Assembly: GCA_963921195.1 (NCBI GenBank)
Contig: OY992540.1
Coordinates: forward strand, 36,820,971 to 36,884,970
Direction: 5' to 3'
From: Pegoplata infirma
Lineage: Eukaryota; Arthropoda; Insecta; Diptera; Anthomyiidae
Length of the DNA: 64,000 nucleotides
The stretch's first letter is position 1; every line of letters begins with the position of its first letter. The notes beneath the pieces are model-generated. The model was not told the DNA's origin and did not search any database. It was given only the letters and a program-made list of their open reading frames with translations. Of this stretch, positions 43,454-53,910 are shown in pieces. Both the position numbers and the translations under genes were made by a program.

Positions 43454-43936
43454 GAGAAATTAAAGTAAAGAGATTGTAATTGATTCAACTCTCTTTTTTT
43501 CTCGAAATTTGTACTTTATTTGCACTTTTTATAATTTTTTTTTAATTATATTGAATCATTAACATTTTAAGAAAGTAAATTTCATAAATTTGTTTTGCTT
43601 AAAACCATTAAAGAAAACAAAAAGCACTTTTTTCAATTCCTCTTTCGACCTTCATTCTATTAATCCCAAGCAGTTAATGTTTGAGTGTTTGTGTTGGATG
43701 CCGACCGCCTGGTTAAGCCACCAATAGAGGAAAATCTCGCCCCCTATCACTTAATTAGATAACGTTTGATAATGTGTATTTGTAAAGGCTCAAAAAATTT
43801 GTTTTATACAAAATCCATGTCTTTCTCTTAGTTTGATAACGTTTGCCAATGTGGATTTGTAAAGGCTTAAAAATTCCTCTCTTTCTCTCACAGATTTTGG
43901 CAAGGCATAGTCACTCAACTCTGAATGTTATAGCAC

Positions 43937-45355
43937 CAGTGTTGCCACTTTCTGGATAATTATCCAAAAGTGGGACAATTTCGAAATCCTTGGATAATTT
44001 TTGGATAATGACATTTTTTGTGTAATTTTTGTGGACTCAAAAAAAAAAACTGTAAAGTTAGCAAAAAATGTAGTTAAATTTAACTAAAAAAGCACCTGAT
44101 TTTGGGCCTACTAAATTTTTAGTTAATTTAACTAAAAATATTTAGCTAACTTTTCGTAGAATGAATGTAGCAAAAAAAACCGTAACTTTAACTAAAAATT
44201 TAGCTGAAATTTCGTAACGTTTTTATGTGCATATATTAACAAAAAAATTAGTTGAATTCAGCTAAACTTTTTGTTACTTTTCGTAAACTAAAATTTACAA
44301 AATATTTCGTAAAAAATTATAAGTTTATTTTTTCTGTTTTTTCATCAGCTTAAGAAGAACTTATGAGATTTGCATAGGATGCTACACAAGAAATTTCACT
44401 TAACAAATTTGATACGAAAAATCAGCAAATTAATTAGTAAAAATTCGTAAACTCAGTTTTGAAGTCTACAAAAAAAATTAATTCAAAATTTGTGCAAAAC
44501 TAGTATTTTCGTAAATTGAACTTAACTAAAAAAAGTAGTGAAAACGCTGATTTTAACTAAAAATTTGCTAAAAAGCCTGTAAACTTGAGTTAACAAAAAA
44601 AAAATTTGTTAACTTTACAGTTTTATTTTTTTGAGTGTGTAATTTTACCTCAACAAAGTTTTAAACTATTTTTTTTTTCTGTTAAAGCTTTTTTTCATCA
44701 TTAGTAGTTTTGATTACCAAATACTAGATAAAAAACGAACATGCATTTTTGGAACTTAAAAAGCTAATCTTAAGTTTTTAAAATTAAAAATTGTTCTGTC
44801 CTTCCAAATTGTCCTTCCAAAATCTGAAAATAGTTATTCAAATCCTTTTAATTCTTCAGTTGAAAGAATTTTCAAACGAGTAGACGACCAGTTATAAAAT
44901 TTCTGAATTAAACTCTGGTTTTCATAGCCTAAGCAAATCCAGAATAAATAAATTTATATAATTTGAAATACGGATATATCTCCTTATCTTTTGAAATTTT
45001 TCCGAAAACTATTTGACAAGCAGATCAAATATTTAATTAAGGTAATCCGAAAGGACAAATCTTACTGAAATACTAGTCGTCTAAACTGCTCTTTAAAATT
45101 ACATAATTAGCGACAAATACAACTGCATCAATACTTTTTACAAAAGAAGGTATTGAACAAAATGGAGGTGTTATTTTGAACGTACTATTGAAGTTTAAGA
45201 AAAATGGACAAAACAAAAGCTATAACCTCTTGAATTACAAAAAAAAAGTTTTTTTAGTGAAATGAAATACATGTTAAAATTTTTTTTTTTTGTGTAATTT
45301 GTGAGATTTTGTGTAATTTTGTGTGTAATTTCCAATTCAACTGGTTGCAACACTG
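43937..45355. mobile_element. hAT-like element, 1,419 bp, TSD TATAGCAC
   Basis: CAGTGTTGCCACTTTCTGG at the left and ...GGTTGCAACACTG at the right form an imperfect TIR. TATAGCAC is duplicated exactly (43929-43936, 45356-45363). Both ends have TTGTGTAATTT words. The TIR is close to those at 16649 and 17167. A CACTC-type element is nested at 44034-44637. No transposase was recognised. Confidence 0.85.
44034..44637 (-). mobile_element. MITE with H1-upstream block, TSD TG
   Basis: GACTCAAAAAAAAAAACTG at the left and ...CAGTTTTATTTTTTTGAGTG at the right form the TIR (first base mutated C to G). TG lies outside both ends (44032-44033, 44638-44639). At 44345-44400 it has 'CAGCTTAAGAAGAACTTATG' and 'GCTACACAAGAAATTTC'. 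This is the inverse of the block that precedes the histone H1 remnants at 11.3 and 62.9 kb, but no coding part remains. Confidence 0.75.
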
Positions 45356-45742
45356 TATAGCACACAATAAACAAAATGGATTTTTAGTGTTTTTATTTGT
45401 TAATATGATTTATGTATGTAAGTGACTAGGGGCTAATCCTAACAAATGAGAGGTCCGGTGTTTAAGTTTTAGTGGGGATAAGATAAAAAAGGTGTAAATT
45501 TTTGAAAATAGGAAGTAGCAAAGCAAATTCTAAGTAAATAAAAATAAATAAAGTTGGATAATTTTTTTACTTATTTTTCAAACAAAAATAAATTCTTAAT
45601 ATTAATGAAACCGCTTCATAATATTTATGACACCGCTTCATCAAATTAATGACACGTTACATTTAACGAAAATAATAATGTAACATTTCATTATATTGAT
45701 TATTTTCATCAATATAAAGAAGCCTTTTCTTTGGGTGTGCAA

Positions 45743-46659
45743 TAGAGTGTCCCTTATTTTGGAAATGTTGGAAATGTTGAGACGGTACCCCTCATTTTTT
45801 TCCTTTTGACTAAAAAATAACTCAGGAAAAATTTTAAGCCCCTACGACCACGCCTTCCCTACGCGACGGGGCCTTAAAAAAAATTTTTCCATACAAACCA
45901 AAAATTTTTTTTTTTATTTTTAATTTTTTTGTTATTAATTATAATATTACTTGGTTAGGTTATTCACGACAAAAAATTTGATTTTGGTGGGATGAGGCTT
46001 TCAGTTCAAAAAAATTTTTCGAAAAAAAAAATTTAGAGCTTTTGGGGTCCTACAGTAAAAATTTTTTAAATTTTTTTTTTTTTTAGTTTTGACAAGCAAC
46101 CGTTTTAGTTGAATTGTTGCTTTTAATGATATACTTTCATAAAAAAATATCATTCCTATCTGTGACATCTTTATCGTGATCTAAAAAAGGGTAAAAAATG
46201 CATTTTTGATGTTTTTCGATACACGATCAAGATGTCACAGATATGAATAATATTTTTTTTATGAATATATATCATTAAAAGCAACATTGCAACTAAAACC
46301 GTTGCTTGTCAAAACTAAAAAAAAAAATTTTTAGAAAATGTTTACTGTAGGACCCCAAAAGCTCTAAATTTTTTTTTTCGAAAAATTTTTTTGAACTGAA
46401 AGCCTCATCATACCAAAATCAAATTTTTTGTCGTGAATAAGCTAACCAAGTAATATTATAATTAATAAAAAAAAAATTTAAAATCAAAAAAAAAAAATTT
46501 TGGTTTGTATGGAAAATTTTTTTTAAGGCCCCGTCGCGTAGGGAAGGCGTGGTCGAAGGGGCGTAAAATTTTTCCTGAGTTATTTTTTAGTCAAAAGGTA
46601 AAAAAATGAGGGGGTACCGTCTCAACATTTCCAACATTTCCAAAATAAGGGACACTCTA
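45743..46659. mobile_element. hAT-like foldback element, 917 bp, TSD GTGTGCAA
   Basis: TAGAGTGTCCCTTATTTTGG at the left is inverted at the right. GTGTGCAA is duplicated exactly (45735-45742, 46660-46667). The arms of about 450 bp pair with few mismatches up to a centre near 46201 (GGGTAAAAAATGCATTTTTG). Words such as GGCCCCGTCGCGTAGGG and ACTGTAGGACCCC stand out in the AT-rich context. No ORF. Confidence 0.95.
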
Positions 46660-46719
46660 GTGTGCAAACATAAAAAAAATTCTTAAATATTCACTTAAAA
46701 GAAGTAGACTGTATTATAA

Positions 46720-47820
46720 GATTGCAAGTTTTATTCATTAAAACCAGTATATTTTTTAGGGATAGAATACTATCTGTGATAATTGACTGTTTTTTGACTA
46801 ACCCACTGTCAGTGTATTGTTGTTTTTTTTTGTCAATTGCTAACAAAATGTCAAATAGACAGTCGTTTTGTGTGACTGTCAGTTTGTTCGGTTTGTGTGA
46901 CTGTCTATACGTCTTTTTGTCTAACCCACTGTCATTGTAACTAACTCTTTCGACTAACTCCGTGCCTTATTGGCAGTCGTTTAACTTCAATAACTCAATT
47001 TGTCTGTTTCTTAACAAACTAACTGTCACTGTCAATTTGTCTATTTGCCTGTCTGTCTGACGTTTTGTCTTTTATTTTTCTAGACTTTTTCCGTGTCTCC
47101 AAAATAGATAATGTATCTCCATCAATGGTTATTGTTTTGATTTTTTTAAAGCGGATGTGAGCTGTGTATGAATTTATAAATATGTATGTATGAATTATTT
47201 GTAAGAAAAAATTATATATTTCTATATATGAATGAATTTTTTTTTTAATTTTTTTTTGCCTTTTTCATAAAATTGATTTAAATGTTCATAATTTTGATTT
47301 GTCAAAATAGATTTTGTGTAAATATTTTTTTCTTATTGATTCAACTTTTTTTTTTATTTTAGAAAAAAATTATTTAATGTGTAGGTGTTTACATTATTAT
47401 TGTTAACGAAAGTGTAGCCTTAAGTTATTGATCAGTTTTTTTTTTGTTTAAATAAGAAATTTTATTTAAAAAAATGTTTAACCCATAAGCTGCATTGATT
47501 TTTAAAGAATAAATGTGACAGTGGCAACTCTAGCGGAAGAGTGACATACTGAGATTGTTCATTTTATCATAAAAATGTTGTAGCAATCATAATATGATCC
47601 TCAACAATTGATAAATTGTAATTTGTAACTATAATATGATCAGAAAAGATAAAATTTTAACCGCCCAAATCATACAACTGATAAAACTATCAATAAAAGT
47701 ATGACGCTCAATCATTTTGAGAAAGCTCTCTCTTTTTTTCTTCTCTACATGTATTATTGAAAATTTTTCCGACGCTTTTTACACTGAAAAAATATTTAAT
47801 TTGAATAAAAGTTCACACAA
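46720..47820. other. Low-repeat stretch with CTGTCA cluster
   Basis: 46730-47080 contains five CTGTCA hexamers plus other CTGTCT words (see findings). The remainder is AT-rich and shows no gene. A 72-codon ORF over 46722-46940 is Cys/Phe/Leu-rich without family features and probably random. Confidence 0.45.
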
Positions 47821-47824
47821 AAAA

Positions 47825-49600
47825 AAATATAAAACAAGTTAGAAAGTTATAGTCGGTCAAGATCGACCATATGATAACCTACACCACACTGAAAAAAAAG
47901 ACATAACTAAATTTAAGGAAAAAATGTCTTTGAAAATTTATCATGAATTTTCCTAAAATTTAGTTAAATTTAACTTAAAAATGAGAAATTTTCTTAACTA
48001 TGAGGAAAAAATTTTAGTTCATTTACTTATAATTAGTTCATAGTTTTCCTTAAATGGATTTTTTAAATATTAGGAAACAAATTTATACTGCCAAAGAAAT
48101 TTTCCACAAATCTAAGAATCGTATCTTTATTTTTAAGACATATTTCTTAAAAAACAATTTAGTTAAATTTTAGTTAAAATTTACTAAAAAAAACATCATC
48201 ATATTTCTCTTCTTTGAATTGAGGAAGTGTACTTCTTAGAGTTTAGTTAATGACTTCTGAGAATTTAGTAAATAACTTCTTAGAATTTAGTTAAAAATTC
48301 AAAATGGCGACATCTCGAAAACTAAGCGAGATAGAGCGAAACGGATGAAATTTTCAAAAGAAAGACTACGAAGAAAAATATGGAATAGCCTAGCTCTGCA
48401 TATCTGTCGGGGTCTCAAGACCCTAATTTTAGATCTAAAATTTGAAATTCCCGAGATTTTATATATGCACATATCTCGAAAAATACTGCCAATACGAGAA
48501 AAGGTCCAACGGCATTTTTGTAGCTCTTGACTCGTAGAACACTTCCGCAAAATTCCTGAAAGCCCTCCGATTAATAGTTTTTGAGTTATCCGGTTTTTAA
48601 GATTCTCAAGACCCTATCAGGCCCCATATTACCGTATCTCAAAAACTAAGCAAGTTAGAGCGAAACGGACACAAATTTTGGTTCAAAATCTATGGGGACC
48701 CTTAAAGGACCCAACGGGGTCTCGAGTTAAATGGGGTCCGAACCTGGGTCCAGGGTCTAGACCCAATCTATTTTTAAAATGTGAAGTATAATTTTTCCCA
48801 TTTTCTAGTTAAAATTGGCTTAAAATTAAATAACTTTGTTTTCCTTATTTTTGGGAAAATTATGAACTAAAACCAAGAAAAAAAATCTTTGGAGCCAAAT
48901 CATTCCCTCTTTTTCTCAAAATTGAGTTAATTTTCCCAGATTTTAGTTCACTTTTTTTTTGAGTGCAGTGTTTTCTGGAAAATGGGTCCCAAGTCCAAAC
49001 ATGGACCGATGGGATCTATCTTTTGTTGGATCTTTATTTAGTGTAGAAAACACACACAGATCAGATATTAGTGGAATTGGTTATTTTTTTGCCAATAGAA
49101 CGATATTCAGTTAATCGGTCAAAATTTTTATATGGGGAAATAAGTCCAAAAATGGTCCAATTATATTCCGATTTGATTAGGTTACTAAAGTACTAAATAT
49201 TTCTATTTTAATGAATTTTGAGGGAATTATGTGAATATCGGGAGGGTGGTTTGTATGGGGACTACCAGAAAGACTGACCCGTTTCCTTTGAAATTTGGAA
49301 TGGTGATTCGTGCATACAAAATTTGATTACATGTTTAATTTCAAAGCGATATCTATTAAATTACAGTTCCTAGAGTCATTTAAGCCAAATCCAAAGGGGG
49401 CGTTTGTATGGGGGCTAGGTCTTAACATGGACCGATTTCAATAGGCTTCGTCCTTGGGGCAAGAGATGCTTAAGTTTAAAATTTAAAGTCAACTGATTGA
49501 AAATTGCGACCTGTATCGTGCTTAAACCGATAGATAGACAGACGGACGGACGGTCATCGCTAAATCGACTCAAAAAGTAATTCTGAGTCGATCAATATAC
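47825..49600 (+). repeat. Copy of the 32-kb inverted repeat unit, interrupted
   Basis: It starts GAAAGTTATAGTCGGTC (47842), continues after the nested element with 'GGGTCCCAAGTCCAAACATG', 'GGGAGGGTGGTTTGTATGG' and 'GACCGATTTCAATAGGCTTC', and ends with GACGGACGGACGGTCATCGC (49541-49560). Only one arm and the centre are present. Comparison with 31985-32400 shows where the 47887-48965 element inserted. Confidence 0.75.
47887..48965. mobile_element. CACTGAAA-type element with GC-richer core, TSD CA
   Basis: CACTGAAAAAAAAGACAT at the left and ...TTTTTTTTTGAGTG at the right. The paralogous uninterrupted sequence at 32021-32036 (CCTACACCAGTATTTTCC) shows that CA was duplicated (47885-47886, 48966-48967). 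The core (48300-48770) has 'CTCGAAAACTAAGCGAGATAG', 'GGCATTTTTGTAGCTCTTG' and GACCC-rich words, as in the 24181-25365 element. The overlapping ORFs on both strands at 48299-48550 arise from this GC-richer core and show no protein family features. Confidence 0.85.
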
Positions 49601-49604
49601 ATGA

Positions 49605-49720
49605 ATTGTGTTCGTTTTGGGGATAATACAACCTATAAAGTGGTTTTGGATAATTTACCTAAGTTTTTTAGAGCATTAACTTTGGTAAGTTATCCTAAAC
49701 CACTTTATAGGTTGTAATTA
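49605..49720. mobile_element. Short hairpin MITE
   Basis: AACCTATAAAGTGGTTTTGG and TTACCTAAG at the left pair with CTTTGGTAA and CCTAAACCACTTTATAGGTT at the right, separated by about 18 bp. It is the best preserved member of the TTACCTAAG family. Confidence 0.65.
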
Positions 49721-49922
49721 AACCAAAAACTAGCACAATTTTTTTATTTTTTTTTTGTGTTGGTTTTATTTAATCTTTTCTTTATAGAATTTCAAAGAAA
49801 TTAATACTTAAGCTCGAGGTCATAAGTTTTAAATGTTTTTTTATTTATTTATTTAAATATTTTCTCTAAAGAATAGGAAAATACTGGAAATATTTCAATA
49901 AATAAAAAATATTTAATACATA

Positions 49923-51033
49923 TGGGGCATTCCATGTGAAATCGGACACTTTGAAAAACTTTTTTTTTAGATTTTCCCAATTTGTTTACAGTTTTTAGTA
50001 CCCTTCGAAAACTCCTTCGTGGTAAATTTTCAGATTTTTTTAATGACCCGTTCAAAAGATATCGAATTTTTAAACTTTTACTCAAACTTCTTTTTATCAT
50101 AACTTCTTCAATAATGGTCCAAATTTAAATTTTTTTTTTCAAAATTTTTGTTTTTTACGTACTTTCTAAAAAAAATCCCAAAAAATTCTGAAAAGCGCTC
50201 TAGTATGCGATTTTTAAGTTTTAAAATTTAAATCTCATTTTTGAAAATGTTTGTACTCTTCGATTTTTTTGAAATTTTTTTGTGTAAAAGTTCTATCAAT
50301 TCTAAATTTTTTTTTGCCCAGGAAGATCGTGGGATAACGATTATTACTATTTTTTAAAATTTTTTGAAAAAATTTTATTGTAATTTTCCAATCTTAAAAT
50401 CATTTCTACTGCTCCAATTGTGCGTCATAGAGGGGTCCTTTATAAGACCGACCCCCATTAATTTTTACGTTTTAACATTTCTTTGGAACAAACTAGTACC
50501 CTATCTCCAATTTCTAAGGGGGCTCCCACACAAAACGACATTTTTTAAAATTTGTTCCAACCCTAATTGTGCCCTTAGAGCAACAAAATGTATGACTGAC
50601 CCACAATATTTTTTTAGTCCAAACATTTTCTCTGAACACACCTACCCTCTATCTTTAACTGTTAAGGCGGTCCCCATAAAATTTTTTTTATTTTTTGTAA
50701 ATTTGTTTTATTTAATCAGCTTCTACCGGTCCAATGGTGCGTCCGAAAGGGGTCATTAGTGAGACCGACCCCCATTTATTTTTACCCTACAACATTTTTT
50801 CAAAACATACCTACGCCCTATCTCCACTCCCTAAGTAGGCTCCCATACAAAATTACATTTTTATAAAATTTGCTCCAACTGTTATTTGTATGGGAGCCTA
50901 TGGGATGACCCATCAAAAAAATCTGAAAATTTACCACGAAGGAGTTTTCGAAGGGTACTAAAAACTGTAAACAAATTGGGAAAATCTAAAAAAAAAGTTT
51001 TTCAAAGTGTCCGATTTCATATGGAAGGCCCCA
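49923..51033. mobile_element. Foldback element, TGGGGC ends, TA TSD
   Basis: TGGGGCATTCCATGTGAAAT at the left and the inverted right end TGGGGCCTTCCATATGAAAT, followed inwards by 'CGGACACTTTGAAAAAC', 'CCCAATTTGTTTACAG' and 'GAAAACTCCTTCGTGG', pair over roughly 130 bp. TA flanks both ends (49921-49922, 51034-51035). Between the arms are three tandem units (50411-50880). The long ORFs are by-products of the arms and units. Confidence 0.8.
50411..50880 (+). repeat. Three tandem units of about 150 bp
   Basis: Each unit has a CCAAT(G/T)GTGCGTC-like start, a GACCGACCCCC block, a T-rich run with ACATTT, 'CCTATCTCCA', 'AAG..GGCTCCCA' and 'AAATTTG(T/C)TCCAAC'. The middle unit is the most diverged. 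A solitary unit in reverse orientation lies at 15356-15485. Confidence 0.75.
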
Positions 51034-51039
51034 TATAGA

Positions 51040-51920
51040 GCTTGAGTATTTATTTCTTTGAATATTAAGTTTGCTTATTTTTAACATAATAATTTTAATT
51101 ATAACTACATTATCGTCTTCTAAAAGCTTTCTGTCAAAGTATTTTAAGCATTGCTTCATAATTTTACACTAACTCTCACGAGTCATTATATTGCGAATTT
51201 TTCTTATGAAATTTTTCATTAAAATAATGAATCTTTTTAGATAAAACTTTTTATAACATTCCATGACAGATTCTTAAACTTTTAAACAAAGAATACATAT
51301 TTTAAAACTTTTTTTAATTATACAAGAAATAACAATTTTTATGTTGATTTTTTGGAAAATCTAAAAAATTTTTATTTTGTTTTCAGATTTTATTGTTATA
51401 TTTTTTTTATTAGATTTTTTTTTTTGCATATTTAATAAATCTTTGTGTGAAATATATGTATATAAAACAAAACCAAATCAAAGAAAAAATATTATTAATT
51501 TATTTTTTGTATTAAAATTTATGAAATAATAAGCTAATTAAATATTCCAATTTTTTATACCCGTACCCTCCTCCCGTAAAACGTATTTATAATCAATATA
51601 TGTATGAAATAATAAAAATAAAAAATACAGAAATACAGAAATGTATGCATGTTTTATTGTTTGTTCTCTATAACCAGTCATTTTTCAATGTTTTGTCCAC
51701 ATAAAGAAACTCGTTTCTGGCCAAGATCTGTGTGTGTTTTTTTTTTCTTACGAGTATTGTTTAGTGGTTTCTTTTTTTTTTAGGAAACCCCTTTTTTGAA
51801 AATTATAAATTTCAGATTTTTCTTATATTGTGGGTATTTTGAATACAACACAATATGTTGAATAGAGGGGACTGAAAAAGTCGATTTATTGGAAAAATTA
51901 TTAGTGGGAAATTAAGAATT
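51040..51920. other. AT-rich DNA, nothing recognised
   Basis: Long T and A runs with no repeat boundary, exon or RNA gene that I can support. A short direct repeat, AGAAATACAGAAAT, occurs near 51628-51645. Confidence 0.5.
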
Positions 51921-51927
51921 TTTGCTG

Positions 51928-51990
51928 GTAAGTTGGTAGCTTGCTAGCCTATGAACTTGGGAGTCGTAGGTTCGATTTCCACCAGAACCC
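51928..51990 (+). other. Third tRNA-like module
   Basis: TTGGTAGCTTGCTAGCC resembles an A box. 'GTAGGTTCGATTTCCAC' is a good B-box/T-arm match (GGTTCGATT) about 30 bases downstream. Flanking CTGGT and ACCAG could pair as a short terminal stem. It is unrelated to the other two modules. It looks like a pseudo-tRNA or SINE head rather than a functional gene. Confidence 0.55.
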
Positions 51991-52739
51991 TTGTACGATT
52001 TCGCTAAAACGAGACGACGGTCATTGTTATCAGTTCTCAGTATGTTTAAAATTAGTAAATGATTTGTTGGATTCCATACACTAAAAAAAAAACCTTTTAA
52101 AATAACCAAAAAATCTCGTGATTTTACGATGTTATTCTCTTTACTGAAGTAGCCTTAATTAACTGTATATGGCTAGGCTGACTATACGTACTGATTTGAT
52201 CAGTACATGTACTGATTTTTGATCACGTGTACTGATCAAAAGCCGTTGCACTGATTTGTACTGATTTTTTGAAATATGAACTGATTGTAAATTTGTTCGA
52301 AAATTTTATACAAAAACTTGAATTTCCATAAAATAAGTCATCGGTGTAGTTTTTTTATAACTTAAGTATGACAAAGAGATAATAGGTGTGTTCCAGAACG
52401 TTACTGCGGGTGCCCGCGGGTACCCAAACCATCCCGAAAAGCGTTCCCGTACGCAAAAATTGGGTAAATAAGAGAGTTTTTGAGAGAATAAATTACTTTC
52501 TCATTTTACCGAACTTACCCGCACTTTTTTTCGGGTAAATTGGTAACAGTCAGATGTTGAAAAAACAGCTGATTTTTTTTGTGAAGCTAAATTGGAAATT
52601 TAAATAAAATAAACAACTAAACCAAGGAAATGTGTTATTTCAATACAAAACAAGTAGAAAAATTAAATTCGACTTGGTCGAATCTATGAATACCCTCCAC
52701 AATGTTATCTGATAGTAATTTTCTAAAAAAAATGCATTA

Positions 52740-53110
52740 CAAATTTTTATTAGAAACATATTATTTTGAGTAAAACTTTTTTGTGAGTGTAAAATTTTTT
52801 TGACTGTGAATTTCATTAAAAAAAAAAAAATTAAATTAAAAATTAAAAAAAAAAAATTTTTTTTTGAGTGTAAAATTTTTTTGAGTGTAAAATTTTTTTG
52901 AGTGTAAATATTTATTAGAAATATGTATATTATTTTGAGTGAAATTTTTTTTGTGAGTGTAAAATTTTTTTGACTGTCAACATTTTTTTGAGTGTGAATT
53001 TCATTAAAAAAAAATAATTAAATTAAAAATTAAAAAAAAAACATATTTTTTTGAGTGTAAAATTTTTTTGACTGTAAATATTTTTTTAGTGTACTATTTG
53101 TTTGAGTAAC
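52740..53110. repeat. TTTTTTGAGTGTAAAA short tandem repeat
   Basis: TTTTTTTGAGTGTAAAATTT and the variant TTTTTGACTGTAAAT recur about a dozen times. A larger block (TTTCATTAAAAAAAAA..AATTAAATTAAAAATT) is present twice, near 52800 and 52995. The words match the terminal repeats of the CACTC-type MITEs. Confidence 0.65.
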
Positions 53111-53439
53111 AAAATTACTTTGTAAAATATTTTTGTTGTTTTATACCTATACGTATATGTTAAAAAAATATATTTCACATATTTCCCTAATTTTTTTTTA
53201 CCATCCTCGTCTTTTAAAACCAAAAACAAACTAATATTTGATTTTTTTCCAAAAATACTTATTATACACCGTTACATACAGTTACAAAAACAAAAACAAT
53301 AACAAATATTTTCTTGTCTAACAACTAAACTGCACCCAAAACAAACAACAACAAGTTAAAAAAAAACTGGTATTTCACCATGCTTGTTAAAACTTGTTTA
53401 ACGAGTTTTCAACTGTTTACGGTGAAAAAATCTGAAATT

Positions 53440-53910
53440 CAGAGCCTTGCTTATAACTTTTGAACCACTGAACCGATTTTGCTGAAATTCAAAACCAAAT
53501 AGACTTGGGGAACGACAAAGATATGTAACACGTTTCAGCACCCTCAGAATTGTCTTTCGAAAGTTAGAGTGGTTTTAATCTAGAAAGTTCGCAAAATTCC
53601 CTTCCCGAAATTTACTCTTTTGCTCATAACTTTTGAACCACTGGACCGATTTGGCTGGATTGCAATACCAACCTGACCCGGTAAATACCCAACATATATG
53701 TCAAACTTCAGGAGCCTCCATAAAGTCTTTCAAAAGTTAGCGTGTTTTCAACGGACAGACAGACAGACGGACGGACGGACGGACGGACGGACGGACGGAC
53801 ATCGCTAGATCGACTTAAAATCGATCAAGGATCATGAATATATATACTTTATGGGGTCCTAGACCAATATTTCCTCTATCTCTATCACTAGAGTGGAGGG
53901 TATAAAAAAA
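53440..53910 (+). repeat. Reference copy of the dispersed GGACGGAC repeat
   Basis: The order is 'ATAACTTTTGAACCACTG' (twice, near 53452 and 53626), 'GATTTTGCTGAAATTC', (GGAC)n at 53763-53800, 'ATCGCTAGATCGACTTAAAA', 'TATACTTTATGGGGTCCTAG', 'CCAATATTTCC' and 'GAGTGGAGGGTATAAAA'. Other, mostly partial, copies lie at about 0.65, 5.5-5.9, 7.9-8.1, 13.6, 21.9, 33.2 and 56.6-56.8 kb. No coding function is seen. Confidence 0.75.

Larger units (their letters stand above)
42940..45734. mobile_element. Foldback element split by a hAT-like insertion
   Basis: The left part, 42940-43275, has many ATTTCATCA / TGATGAAA-type words, ending 'AATGACACATTTCGTCATG', 'ATCATCAATATGCC'. The right part, 45595-45734, has 'TTAATGACACGTTACATTT', 'TAACATTTCATTATATTG' and 'TTTTCATCAATATAAAGAAG', approximately the inverse. 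A tRNA-like module (43378-43453) lies between the arms, followed by the element 43937-45355. The outer boundaries are tentative. Confidence 0.45.

Noticed and set aside
48299..48550. Paired sense and antisense ORFs as a gene
   Set aside because: Both frames are open only because this core is GC-richer. The diverged copy at 24.8 kb does not keep either frame.
50364..50759. 131-codon ORF, the longest in the window
   Set aside because: It runs through tandem units of a foldback element. The product is Phe/Leu/Pro-rich with no family features.
53763..53800. GGAC microsatellite as an independent feature
   Set aside because: It is a fixed part of the dispersed repeat family, present with different lengths in several copies.
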